Origin: Amoebidium appalachense | Lineage: Eukaryota > Ichthyosporea | NCBI GenBank assembly: GCA_963693365.1 | Contig: CAVNZM010000007.1 | Coordinates: 7,192,001-7,256,000, forward strand | Reading direction: 5' to 3' | DNA length: 64,000 bases | In this document: one piece after another, positions 25,822-63,718 of the stretch | Numbering within the stretch: the first letter of the stretch is position 1 | How the letters are laid out: every line of letters starts with the position of its first letter | Program-made: the position numbers and the translations under genes | Notes under the pieces: generated by a model | What the model was told of the DNA's origin: nothing | Seen by the model: only the letters and a program-made list of their open reading frames with translations | Databases searched by the model: none

Positions 25822-26100
25822 CAGATCGCAGCCTGTGTGCCAGTGTTTAAACGATAAAGCTCAGTCGGCAGAGATTGCTGAGGAGGCTGGAGGTGTCTAC
25901 ATGTACGTGTTTTTGGGGAGCTCGGGAGCTGGAGGAGCCGGGGGGAGGGGGGAGGGGAGGGGGGGGGGGGGGGGGAGGGAGGGGGGTAAAGGGAAGAGGA
26001 GAAAGTTGTGTGCATACACTGTGTGGTACTCCTTGCACGTGTGTGCGGGTGTGGCAAGTATTGCAGCGCGGAAGTAATCTTTGCAATTCACTGGCGGGTG

Positions 26101-26180
26101 TTGAACAATAATACTCATTCAACAGAGATTACAAGCATGAGATGTGTCTAAATCTCTGTTGAATGAGTATTATTGTTCAA
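26101..26180. repeat. Perfect 30-bp inverted repeat with 20-base loop
   Basis: Arms 26101-26130 and 26151-26180 are exact reverse complements, separated by 20 bases. In the paralogous unit 2 the left arm is present (diverged) but the right arm is missing and the flanks join directly. The right arm therefore looks like an inserted, inverted copy of the left arm. Confidence 0.95.
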
Positions 26181-26204
26181 ATGTGTTTGTAGAGATGGTG
26201 GAAG

Positions 26205-26241
<37 letters not shown>

Positions 26242-26373
26242 GGGTTAAATGGGGGACGTAAAGGGAAGAGAGGAGAAAGTTGTGTGCATGTGTGTGGGAA
26301 TGTGTGCGTGTGTGTCTGTTTTGCATGTGTGTGTGCATGCGAATGCGCGTTTTTGTGTGTATGTGTTTGTTTG

Positions 26374-26415
<42 letters not shown>

Positions 26416-27293
26416 TGGCTGGTGAATGTTGGTGTCTTCAAGTTGTTCAAGTTGGGTACCACAGTGTTGCTATTCCGTGAGAGAAAGCGACAGTATTTAC
26501 GTGCCTTCTTCAAGTTGTTTTTGGGGTTTTTCTTTTCTTTTTTCCCCGCTGCGTGTCTTGCCACCCCCACACATGTGCAAGGAGTTTTTGTTTCCACGTC
26601 TCCACCGTTATAGAGTCGCTCTTAATTTAGTTTCAATAAAGTTATGATGTGACCCAGCCCAGAAAAGTATATGGCGCCTGTGCAAAAAACAAAAAACATC
26701 GTGACTACTAAGCTTGTGCACAAACCTATGAAATGCACATTGTTGTTTTCTGTTTAATTATTTTAATGCTAGGAAGCAGCAGGCTCGATCATTCGTGTGC
26801 ATATATCTGATGGCGTGTGTGCATTGTTGACCGTACATGCGTACTTTTATGAGGCTCTTTGTGGCAGATTACATGTTTTAGCAGATCGCAGGTGTGTGTT
26901 GAACGATGAAGCTCAATCGGCAGAGATTGCAGGAGCAGGCCCTGTCTACATGTGTTTTTAGGGAGAGTGGAAGCTGGGGAGGGGGGGGGGGAGGGGGGGG
27001 GAGGGGGGGGGGGGGGGGGGGAGGGGTTAAGGCAAGAGAGAAGAAAGTTGTCACCCTGTGTGTGGTACTCCTTACACATGTGTGCGGATGTGGCAAGCAA
27101 TGCAGTGCGGAACTAAACTTTGCAATCCACTGGTGGGTGTTGAACAATAACACTTACTCGACAGATTCGGATTACAAGAACATGCTGAGATGTGTCAAGA
27201 TGTGTTTGTAGAGATGGTGGAAGCGGGGGTAGGGGGGGAGGGGGGAGGGGGGGGGGGGAATGGAGGTTGTAAGGGGAAGAGAGGAGAAAGTTG

Positions 27294-27510
<217 letters not shown>

Positions 27511-27512
27511 GG

Positions 27513-27702
27513 TTGGTGGATGTTGGTGTCTTGGTGGGTATGTTGCTATATATAGAAAGCGACGGTATTTACGTGCCTTCTTGTTCTTGGGGTTTTTTTC
27601 ACTTTTTTTTTCCTGCTGCCAAGAACAAGAAAGCACGTAAATACTTTTTTTTTCTTTATATTAGCAACATCATACCCAACGAGACACTAACATCCACACT
27701 GT
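27513..27702. repeat. Imperfect long inverted repeat in unit 2
   Basis: Core arms 27565-27590 and 27619-27644 match at 25 of 26 positions around a 28-base loop. The pairing continues outward with indels (GGATGTT, GTGTCT and TGGGTATG on the left, mirrored at 27660-27702). Unit 1 has no right arm here. Confidence 0.9.
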
Positions 27703-28390
27703 GAAACCAACATCGATGTCAACTTCAACGTATGTTTGGCATACAGTTTACAAATTTTGATTGGCTGCACAACTACCCCTGCACAGGGTCCGCGATTCCT
27801 GGTGGACCGTCGGAGGCCGCATGGTTGCAGACGCTCTTGTAAGGGAAAACATAACACCAAGGAACACCAAGATATTTGTATTCTGGAACGATAGGTACAG
27901 TACAGGTCTTGTGAGCCACCCGCCGAGAATAGCAGATGACATTTACGCAAAGAGCTTGTAATATAAAATGGAGCGGCTGTTCAGTCTGTCCGTGTTCACT
28001 CGAGTTTGTCGAACAGAATCGCGTGTACATACAACGTTTGAGTCGAGTCAAGGAGCCACGAGTCCAACCTGCGCATGCATGCATATGTAGAAGCGGCGCG
28101 GGCAGCTACACATTGTGGCTAGGGCAGACTGGCAGTTAGTTGCACCGTGGCACCCCTTGCGCAGCTGCATAGCTACCCTGCGCTATGCACCATAAGCAGT
28201 TTAGTTAGGCCAGTTATTGCGTCCAAAACGCTGGCAGCACAAGACATTGCTGTGTCACGGTTCGTATTGACAGAATCCAAACCCGTTTCCACTCTTCAAG
28301 TCCCCTCAAAGAAAACAGTAATGGATCTCGTCACCCACCCAACATCCTGATAGCTCCAGCACACTTCGGTGTGCCCATCTCTTTTTCAGC
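27703..28390. other. Upstream region of TRAPPC9
   Basis: Apart from a small LINE fragment at 27840-27910 it is unique sequence. No TATA box is apparent near the start codon. Short open frames show no homology I recognise. Confidence 0.5.
27840..27910 (-). mobile_element. Short LINE reverse-transcriptase fragment
   Basis: On the minus strand the frame VPIVPEYKYLGVP matches the same segment of the LINE at about 62447-62490, with an internal deletion before the TTATGTTT-CCC segment. A relic of about 70 bases, 480 bases upstream of TRAPPC9. Confidence 0.75.
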
Positions 28391-54770
<26,380 letters not shown>

Positions 54771-54780
54771 TTGGCGGCCA

Positions 54781-54786
54781 ATTAAA
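54781..54786 (+). terminator. TRAPPC9: Possible TRAPPC9 poly(A) signal
   Basis: ATTAAA, 10 bases after the stop codon, followed by CTTTTTGTGTGTG, a T/GT-rich sequence of the kind found downstream of cleavage sites. It would give a very short 3' UTR. Other signals further on are not excluded. Confidence 0.35.
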
Positions 54787-55115
54787 TTGCATCTTTTTGT
54801 GTGTGCAAATGGTACTTAGGGGTTGAGTGTGAATTTTCAGTAGTGCCTTGTGTGGATTTATGTCATTTGTGGATTATAAAACCCGAAATCAGCATGTATG
54901 GAACGAAATTGATTAGTTATCACAATGCAAACAAACACGAGTATAGAGAGAATCGTGTGGGTGGACTGATCTGGTTTGCTGGTTTGCTGGTTTGTGTGTT
55001 TTTCCGTTTGTTTGTTGTCGGTTTCCTGGTTTTTTTTCCCTTTTTCCGTGGTGTTGGTGTGCATGTGTCTGACTGCGAATGTGTTTACATGTTTTGGCCC
55101 CCGAGGGGGGAGGAA

Positions 55116-55153
<38 letters not shown>

Positions 55154-55277
55154 AACGTACAAGTACAGGTAAAAACATGGTGCAAAGCTAGACACTACAA
55201 CTTCACATGCACTCGGTTAATTGAGCTTTCAGACGGGGGAGGGGTTGGGGGTTTTTTTTTTGTTTTTTTTGTTTTTT

Positions 55278-55313
<36 letters not shown>

Positions 55314-56582
55314 GGGGGGCTCTTTCTAAACTACACATAGATGAGGCTGTAATGAAGTTGGACACGAGACCATCAGTGAAATCTTACATTTGGAAAGATG
55401 CATCAGTGTTTGTGTTTATGTTAAAGATATGATCATTGCGTATGCGGTCTCTCCACCGAATGCAACATTAGGCTGACCTTCAAGCAAACCCAAGGCCTGG
55501 TGCACTTGGGTTTAGTGTCGAAAGATATTTTGAATAAATTGGACAATTAAAATGCAAATGTGCCAGTGAATACGTACATGAATTGTTCGTTGCAATGCAG
55601 CGCCCATGCATGGCGAGTGGCACAAATGCACCAGCGTCATAAGCACACATGCATGTATATGCATGATACACACGTGCGCACACACGTTTGCACACACATA
55701 CACCGTACTCACATGTGGCACACACACACACACACAGTCGCCGTGGCGACACACACATGTACACACGCACACAGTGTGACTGTCAAACCGATCGAACGTA
55801 CGTTAACATTTATATGCCACGTACGGCATGGATCAGCCACAGCGATTAATTATTATGCAACATCGCAGGCTCGTAGTAATGATTTGGAGCATGCATTGCA
55901 TTTGGTGACCGGTGGTGTGTAAAAATGCGTATGTGTGTGTGTGTGGTTGAGTCCGGCTATGGCCGCCCGGTGGGTGGGTGGGTGGGTTGTTGTTAGGGGA
56001 GGAGGGGGGGGGGGGGGGGGGGGGGGGAAGTCATGACCATGTAAGGGGGTTTTGCCGTAACACTGGCCTAAGGGAAGAAGAGTGGCCGCCTAGCCGTAAT
56101 CATGAAACATAACATAATAATTTATGCGGGGTACATTTCGCATGAAGTTCAAACTCTTGATACTTACACAAGGAAATGAATAACTTATGATGTGGCGTAA
56201 CGTATGCATCATGGCTGGATCTCATTCGAAATCTCGGGGTTTCGAGAGGAGGGATCAGGTGAATCATAAGGGGAGGTGTGTGTGTGTGTGTGTGTGTGTT
56301 GGGGGGGGGGGGGGGGGGGGGGGGGGGAGGGGGGTTGGTTGGTCTTGTTTCTTGAACATCCTCTGGTGACATGTGTATTTTATGTAAGTCGATTTGCTTC
56401 CAAAGAACCCAACAAAAATTTATACAGCAAATTAGCCAAAACCTACACAATGATTATCTATTATGCGTTTAAAACCCTGCAAACCCAGGTGGCCTATGTA
56501 ATGGTTTACTGCGACTAGCTCATCAAGTGTTATGTCATTCGAAGCTTACTGCCATGTTGTCCATTCGTACCACATGTGTCTA

Positions 56583-56676
<94 letters not shown>

Positions 56677-56677
56677 A

Positions 56678-56723
<46 letters not shown>

Positions 56724-56821
56724 CGTGTGTGTGCGTGTGTGTGTGTGTGTGTGTGCGTGTCTTTTTTGTGTGTGCGTGCGAGCGCACGTGTGTGTGTGTG
56801 CGTGTGCGTTTGTGTGTGTGT

Positions 56822-56863
<42 letters not shown>

Positions 56864-57252
56864 ATAATGTCCGTGTGAAACCATACACATGTGCATAATG
56901 ATCATGTATGACGCTTTCTCCCTCCGTGCATGAGAGAATACATCATGCCTATTTGTAGATGTGCATGCAAATACATGCACATAGATTCGTAGTAGGGCTG
57001 AGTGAATGTTGCGTTATACATAACAACCGTGATGTGCACAACGTGTAGGTGAAGGAAGGCATACTCAGAGAATGACTTGGTTAACTTGTGTCTGTACACG
57101 TTTCCATGTGCACGTGCGTGTATTCGCGTCAGAAAGGATGGTCTGTAATTGAACGTGTGTGAACGCGTGCTCGTCCAAGTATCTATGTGTGGGTGGGCAT
57201 GTGTATCCGTGCATTAAAGTGTACACGTCGCAAACATGACGGGTGGAGCGAG

Positions 57253-57317
<65 letters not shown>

Positions 57318-57434
57318 ACCCGCACACCTTCCCCCGTGCCGCAAAACGTGCTACTGCACAACACCACTACTGTGACTATCATAAAAATCACTGAGTTATA
57401 AACCTAACTCATTCACGCATATCTAAACCCACAG
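54787..57434. other. Spacer between TRAPPC9 and the tRNA methyltransferase gene
   Basis: Poly(G) runs (about 55117-55152, 55279-55311, 56007-56027, 56300-56327), T runs, (GT)n at 56586-56667 with degenerate GT/CG repeats to 56859, and a poly(C) run at 57253-57303. No coding signal recognised. Confidence 0.5.
57253..57303. repeat. Poly(C) run of about 51 bases
   Basis: The longest cytosine homopolymer I see in the window. It lies 130 bases from the 3' end of the tRNA methyltransferase gene and is followed by a short CA repeat. Confidence 0.95.
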
Positions 57435-58241
57435 TTACTGGCCGGGACCTAGGTACTCGTAGCAAAAATCCCATATTCTCTTGCCCTCCTCCAGTGATCG
57501 TGTCTCATACAGGGTCTTGGGTCTCCACTCCGGTCTCTCCCTCCAGAATCCACTCTCTCCATCTCCAACTTTCCCCCTCCACCTCTCGCTCGCCATACCA
57601 AACACATCCATCACATGTTGTGCATATTCATCAACGTCCGTCGCTATGTGCATAAGCCCACCGGGCACCAACACACGTTCATATACCGGCAAGGTCTCCC
57701 CACGTACTATCCGCCTGTCGTCGTCTCCCATTTTCGTCCATGGGTCGGGAAAAAACACGCACAGTTCATGCACGCTCTCCTCTCTCACGTTATTACGCAA
57801 AACTTTCATAGCATCTCCGCCCACTATTTTGACGTTCGTTAACTTCGACGCGTCTATTCTTTTCAAAGTCGCCCCTACCCCTGCTTTCATCATTTCAATC
57901 CCAACGAAATTCTTTTCTGGAAACATCTCCGCCATTCCCATTATGCTATCGCCCATGCCGAACCCAACATCCAAAACCACCGGTGCGCTCCGCTCAAACA
58001 CAGCTTCGAAGTTAAAGTCATCCGAATAAAGCGATCTCAGACCGTGTATGGGCATCAACTCCGTTAAAGCGCGCTTTTGTGCTGGCGACACAAAACTCTG
58101 CTTGGTTCTATACCATGTCGGATAGTGAGAGAAATTTCTCTGATCCCTCCTCCTCTTTGTCCTGGCCGCATTCTTCAAAAACTGTGACTCGAGGTCTTGG
58201 CGGTCTGACTCAGTGGGTGCGCACACACCCAAAGGTTCCAT
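57435..58241 (-). CDS. trmB: tRNA (guanine-N7-)-methyltransferase, TrmB family
   Basis: A 268-residue intronless frame. It should methylate N7 of G46 in the tRNA variable loop using S-adenosylmethionine. Family marks: LDVGFGMGDSI at 90-100 (SAM motif I), NFVGIEMMKAGV at 111-122, FPDPWTKMGDDDRRIV at 164-179 (signature FPDPW plus the basic region, here with acidic residues where bacterial enzymes have KKRHHKR), PGGLMHIATDVDEYA at 193-207 and RPKTLYETR at 240-248 near the C-terminus. It resembles bacterial/plastid TrmB, not the METTL1/Trm8 form (FPDPHFK). The frame stays open about 20 codons upstream of the ATG to a stop, with an AG that could be an acceptor, so an N-terminal exon (for example an organelle-targeting peptide) is possible. 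The location (plastid or mitochondrion) is inference. Confidence 0.88.
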   Translation of the reverse strand: MEPLGVCAPTESDRQDLESQFLKNAARTKRRRDQRNFSHYPTWYRTKQSFVSPAQKRALTELMPIHGLRSLYSDDFNFEAVFERSAPVVLDVGFGMGDSIMGMAEMFPEKNFVGIEMMKAGVGATLKRIDASKLTNVKIVGGDAMKVLRNNVREESVHELCVFFPDPWTKMGDDDRRIVRGETLPVYERVLVPGGLMHIATDVDEYAQHVMDVFGMASERWRGKVGDGESGFWRERPEWRPKTLYETRSLEEGKRIWDFCYEYLGPGQ

Positions 58242-59778
58242 GAGCGCAAAGAAGTCGTCTTCATCTGTTTGCTGGGCGGTTATATCATCACCCTGCTGGC
58301 AGATCCGTTAGCTCGGTGTGCAAAACCAGGTACATCATGGCTTTGCGGAGGTGAAACGTTTTCGTGTTTTTATTAGCAGGATTGCCTTGGAAGGGACATA
58401 ACAAACAAGCGGCAATGGAAAGAACCTTAGGGCTATGAAACAAAAAAGCTCGGTGTTGGATCTAGTAGCGGAAACCTGAAGGGGGAACATCACGGCCCAC
58501 TCGTTGGCACATACACCCGAAAAGAACGGGTAAATGCTGGTCTGGGTTTCCAAGCAGCGGTTTTTGTCTTACCAGCTGAAGGGAGGTAATGTCATCCCCT
58601 TCCATTCTTAGGTTGATGTTCTGTTTTTCTCGTTCCTCTCCTGGCGTGTGCACACGTGAAACATAGGAATCAAGACAGACTGAAAGACAGTGGTGAATGC
58701 GATTTGATAATAGACCGGTTTAGAAATGATAATTTTCAAATTCTGCCTAACCTTATATGGCTCACCGGAACAATTCGAATCTTATGATTGGTTGCGCCAA
58801 AAGTAAGGGCCAAGGTAAGGGCCGCTCAGGCGGTGACAGGCCAAAATCTCAGACCGACAGCCTCTCAAAAGCAGTTGGGCCCCGATTTTACTTAGAAATT
58901 TGGTTTTCGGCCATAAGAAAAAGTTTTAGGAAATAAAAAGGCGCGCAAAAATGATATAAGCAGTCGGGGTGCTCCGACAACGCCTACATCGCTAAAATCA
59001 TCAAAACCCGTCTTCCATAGCCTCTTACCACCTTGTTTCGAGGTCGATCGTCTATGATGAAATTATGGTTTTTGCCTGTCTTCGCTACGAAATAGGCGCC
59101 GGACACCCAATGTTGCTTATACAAAAATTGCTTGTCGCTTTGTTTATCAAATAATTTACTAATGGAGCAAAACCCTTTTCTAATTCAGATTATCGATTTT
59201 AAGCATTATAAGCAGGATTTGGTATATGACCGCCGATCACTCAGCCGGTCAGCCCTTCATTTCGCCAGTTCGGCTGGCTGGATCTCTCTAGAGCGAAGCA
59301 AACACATTGAGATTCTCAATTAGTAAATCTAAATTGGTCTATACGCTCATGATATTTAGGTAAATAGGCAGTAAACATTTTTTTTTAACAAAATGACACC
59401 TTTATAATAGAGTAGTTTATTATGCTGAATGGTCTTGACATTTTACTTGTAAAAAGGGAATGTACAAGAGCACGAATGCGTAACTAGTCTAAAAATCAAG
59501 AGAGGTGTTATCCTCAAGATCACATTCATTTCCAGGTTTTGGGAGTTTAATGACGTCATTTTAGGGGGCTTTGAAGGTACTGATCATGGACAGAGGCTCA
59601 CAGAACATAGTGGCAGCCCGGACTGGACGATTTGATTGGCTCATAGGTTTAATCACTGATTCTGGAATAGTTTATATTTTTAATGTACGGCGAAAATCAC
59701 ATTGTTTCCTAGGCCATTGTGATGTAGGCATTTTGATTGGTGGTGCATGTCCTGGTAGACCTCCCGGCTCAGAAAAAA
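58242..59778. other. Divergent upstream region between TrmB and a probable next gene
   Basis: Free of microsatellites and AT-richer. Reverse CCAAT boxes (ATTGG) occur at 58787-58791, 59635-59639 and 59736-59740. The last two lie 144 and 43 bases before the ATG at 59779. Short open frames show no homology I recognise. Confidence 0.45.
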
Positions 59779-59844
59779 ATGGCTCAGTCTCGCCACAGCG
59801 TGGGAGAAGAACAATACAACAGTCAGTTAGGCATCAAGCTTCGG
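59779..59844 (+). CDS. Probable first coding exon of an unidentified gene
   Basis: An ATG in good context (AAAAAATGGC) opens a 22-codon frame, MAQSRHSVGEEQYNSQLGIK plus LR, that ends exactly at a strong donor, CGG/GTACGT. Two CCAAT boxes precede it. Later exons were not found; the CA repeats and the LINE downstream would lie in its first intron. I do not recognise the peptide. Confidence 0.35.
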
Positions 59845-60016
59845 GTACGTACCGGCTACTACTTTACATGTTTTCAAGTCGTCCTTAATAAACTGTATGG
59901 TCGATATTTATTGATTAGCCATATTTCACACAACTAGCCCACACACTCATCATCACGTACACGCATACATTCTTCAAAGTTTGCGGGTATGAGCAAACAC
60001 ACACCCTCTCTCTCTT

Positions 60017-60252
60017 TCTCTTCACACACACACACACACACACGCACACATACACACACACGTTCACACAGGTACGTGCGCGCGCAGACACACACACACA
60101 CACACACACATTCACACATTCACACACTCACACACTCACACATACACGCACGCATGCAGGCACGCACACACACATACACGTGCACCCACACACGCGCGCA
60201 CGCACGCACATACATACGCACACGCACACAAACACACACAATCACGCGCACG

Positions 60253-60320
<68 letters not shown>
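60017..60320. repeat. CA-rich repeats ending in a pure (CA)n run
   Basis: Degenerate CA/CG-rich sequence, pure CA from about 60257 to 60319, ending CACACAG, an acceptor-like end similar to those used in TRAPPC9. Confidence 0.9.
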
Positions 60321-60321
<1 letters not shown>

Positions 60322-60721
60322 CTATGGTTCCATCTCTTGCGTGTTGGTGTAGGTGTGTTGTGTGGTGTAGGTTGAAAAGCTAAGGGAGGGAAGGGTAGCC
60401 AGGGTAGGAGAAGCCACTAGGAGAGGAGAGCTCAGGCTCGGCGTGGAAGCATGTGCTTGCGTAAAACCCTTTTCATGGGTGCTGGCATGAGACTGGTTGG
60501 ATATTTGCTATGATATGGCTGGGAAGTCTGTATAAGGTGTGAAGTTGATGGGTGTGAGGAAGTTGAGGGGTGTGAGGGAACAGTAGGTGTCGTGTGTGGC
60601 TGCAGAAGCCTCAGGTATGGATGAGTTGAGGTCTGTGTCGGGTATGTGGTTCAGGGGTTGGAGTAAATCATAGGTTTGTGCATCAGGAGGCCCAGATAGG
60701 GCTGCGGCGAGGCCTGTGTAA
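60321..60721. other. GT-rich unique sequence 5' of the LINE frame
   Basis: No conserved protein recognised. A minus-strand frame of 95 codons (60795-60508) is Pro/Thr-rich and without known motifs. This may be decayed 5' LINE sequence or host intron; the LINE 5' end could not be fixed. Confidence 0.35.
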
Positions 60722-63560
60722 ACTGGTGGTGTCTGGGAGGGATTCGTAGATGGTGTGTGCCCGGAAGATAACACGCGACTCCACCACACAGACACACTGC
60801 AAGTGAGTGTCGGGTACCCATCTAAGCCCCCGGAGCGTGCTATCCCTTTAGCAAGGTATGTCCAAAGTCACACTTTGCGGTTCCCTCAAATATCCCATGC
60901 CCACAACACCGACTGGGGAGTGGCCTTTTGGCCATCAACCATGTCAAAACTCTCTCTCCCTCCTAACCTCTCTAGGTCATCTGACCACTCTCCTATCCTT
61001 TTCCTACCTAAGATCTCCCTTGATCTGCTCCCCCCTCCCCCTCCCACCTTTCGCCTCCGTCTATCCCAGCTTAAGTCACAGTGGGGTAGAGTTGATGTAT
61101 GTGTATGCTATGCTACGAAACACCCTATATATATGCGCCTATTAGAATCTGCACAAGCCAGGCCAGATTCACATCTCGTACTAGATACATGCACTAACTT
61201 TATTGTTGATGATTTGATAGATCTCGGTGATTATGCTGGCGGTGGTAGGAAGGAATATCCCGATGCTCTCTTGTTACCAAACACCACTCCCGCTAGACTA
61301 GGTGAACCCCTGTCTCAAAAGGAAAGCTTGCGCCGGCTTGCTAGTATGAATCGATTTGGCCCCCCTGCTCGTATTATTGGTGATACCACTGGAGACCCCC
61401 TCATAGACTCTGATAAGTATTTCTCGGAACTGTTTAAAGATAGGACCCCCGCTCAGAAACCTATTGTGTGGCCTGTAGACCCATCTATCCCCATAGAATC
61501 GATCCTCCCCTTTTTCAGTCCCGATGCCATATGGTCTGTGATATCTAGTTATAGCTCTAGTAAGTCTTGTGGACCTGATGGACTCCCTGCTGGGTTTCTT
61601 AAAATCCTTGTTCCCTCCTACCCACAAAAGGAAAGTGATCGTGCTATTAAACCTGATCTTACTATCATGTTAAGCTCTCTCTTTTCTTGGTGTGTTAAAT
61701 GTGGACATGTCCCGTCATCTTGGTTAGATACCTTAGTGATCCCCATAGTTAAGAAGGACTCTGAGGGCCCCATATCATCCTTTCGCCCCATTACACTAAC
61801 CCAGGTTGTTCGTAGATTCTTTGAAGCTTGCTTACTTAGGTTATTTGCACATCACCCTAGGTTTCAATCTATTCTTCACATACACCCATGCCAATCCGCT
61901 TTTCGTAAAAACAATTCATGTTATGTTCAAATAATGGCACTGCACGATTCTATGCAAGTTGGTGCACAATATGTTGGCTTTATTGATTGGAAAACTGCTT
62001 ACGATTCTGTCTCCCCTGGTCTCCTATGGGAAAAGCTTGCTGCACGGGGTGTACCACACTGCATTGGTGTTCTGTTAGAAGCACTCTTGTCTCAAACCTA
62101 TGGTAGAGCTGTGGTTAATGGGCATCTTTCATATGGTTTTGCTCGTACTAGAGGTCTCTTGCAGGGTTCATTGCTTAGCCCCTTTTTGTTTAACCTATTT
62201 ATAGATGATTTGGCTGTCAAGATTTACGCCGAAAACGATGACCCTATTAATAACTTTCCGCCTGCACTTCTCTATGCTGATGATCTGTCCCTCCTTGCCC
62301 GTACCCCTAGACGCCTGCAAAGATTGTTCGATGTAGTGTCAGAGTGGTGCAAGGCAAACCTTATGATCCTTAACATAGACAAATGTGGTGTTCTTGTACC
62401 TGATATAGCTAACAATTTACACACATTTACATTATCATCTAAACCTGTACCTATAGTTCCAGAATACAAATATCTTGGTGTTCCGGTTGATTCTGTTGGT
62501 GTTATGTTTCCCCATATGGTCGAAAAGAGGGTAGAGTTGGCTCGTAAGCGGTTAGCTTTCTTCTCGGCTAATATTTTTAAAGACACACCCCTCCATCCTT
62601 CTATTAGACTTACATTTATTCGCACTTTTGTCTTCCCGGCATGTGAATATGGTTTACCCCTTCTCGCCGCTTGGATCAAGAAAGAGAGAACTAGAGCGCT
62701 TAAACCCTTGGCAAATTTCCTTGAAGCAGAAGTTGCCTCCTTTCTATCTAACAACTGTTGTAAACCTGGGCCTGTAACGCTCTCGATATATGGTCTGGTC
62801 CCAATAGCTGCTAGAGTATCCTATCTCGCGCTGAAATTCAATAAGCACATAAGCCGCTTAAAGAAGTATTTGCCCTCCCACCCTCTCTTCTCTATCCGAC
62901 CTGTCCCCTCCTCACCTCTCCCCTCTTTCCTCCCCTCTCTCTCCCCTTCTCCCCTGGGCACAAATACAAATAAACCCCGCAATAGTGTGTGTGTGACTTT
63001 GGACTGCCACTTACTTATTAAACATGTACACAATCACAAGATAATCACGCAATATAACAAATGGAAAAAGATACCACACGACACTAGACCCGATGAAAGC
63101 ATACACCTTGAAAAACTAAGCCTTATGTCTCGTTTTATATATACTGACCGCCTCAACCATATTGCCAAATATGGCACTCGCAAGTGTATAACACCTAAAT
63201 ACATATTACCTTCCTGTAGAACTGGTCTTTCTCTAGCTGATGGTATTATTGATCAATTACCACGCTTTTACTGTACACGTGCTATACAGTGGAGATCTAA
63301 TAAGTATAAGGTGGCATCATTTGCATGCCCAAACAACACACACACACACCAGTTTAACCGGTCATGTATCGCCAAATGTAGTTTGATAGACCACATAATA
63401 CCGCAACACACACACGTCACATTCACAACAGACACCCAGAAAGATAGCCTACCTGTAAATTACAACATCCTTGATTTTATACTAAACACGCGTAACTACG
63501 ACCTGTTTATTAGATGTATTGATTGGCTTGAGAAACACATCACTACAAAATTATAGCGCA

Positions 63561-63627
<67 letters not shown>

Positions 63628-63659
63628 CCAGCTGATACCGAGTGTCCCGAGGGGAGCCC

Positions 63660-63718
<59 letters not shown>

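Noticed and set aside
58261-58612. Similarity between GDDITAQQ (upstream frame of TrmB) and EGDDITSLQ (minus frame at 58612)
   Set aside because: Only about 16 of 22 bases agree and no flanking homology extends it. Not enough to call a duplicated exon edge.
61298-62754. Minus-strand frames inside the LINE
   Set aside because: Antisense shadows of the reverse transcriptase frame.
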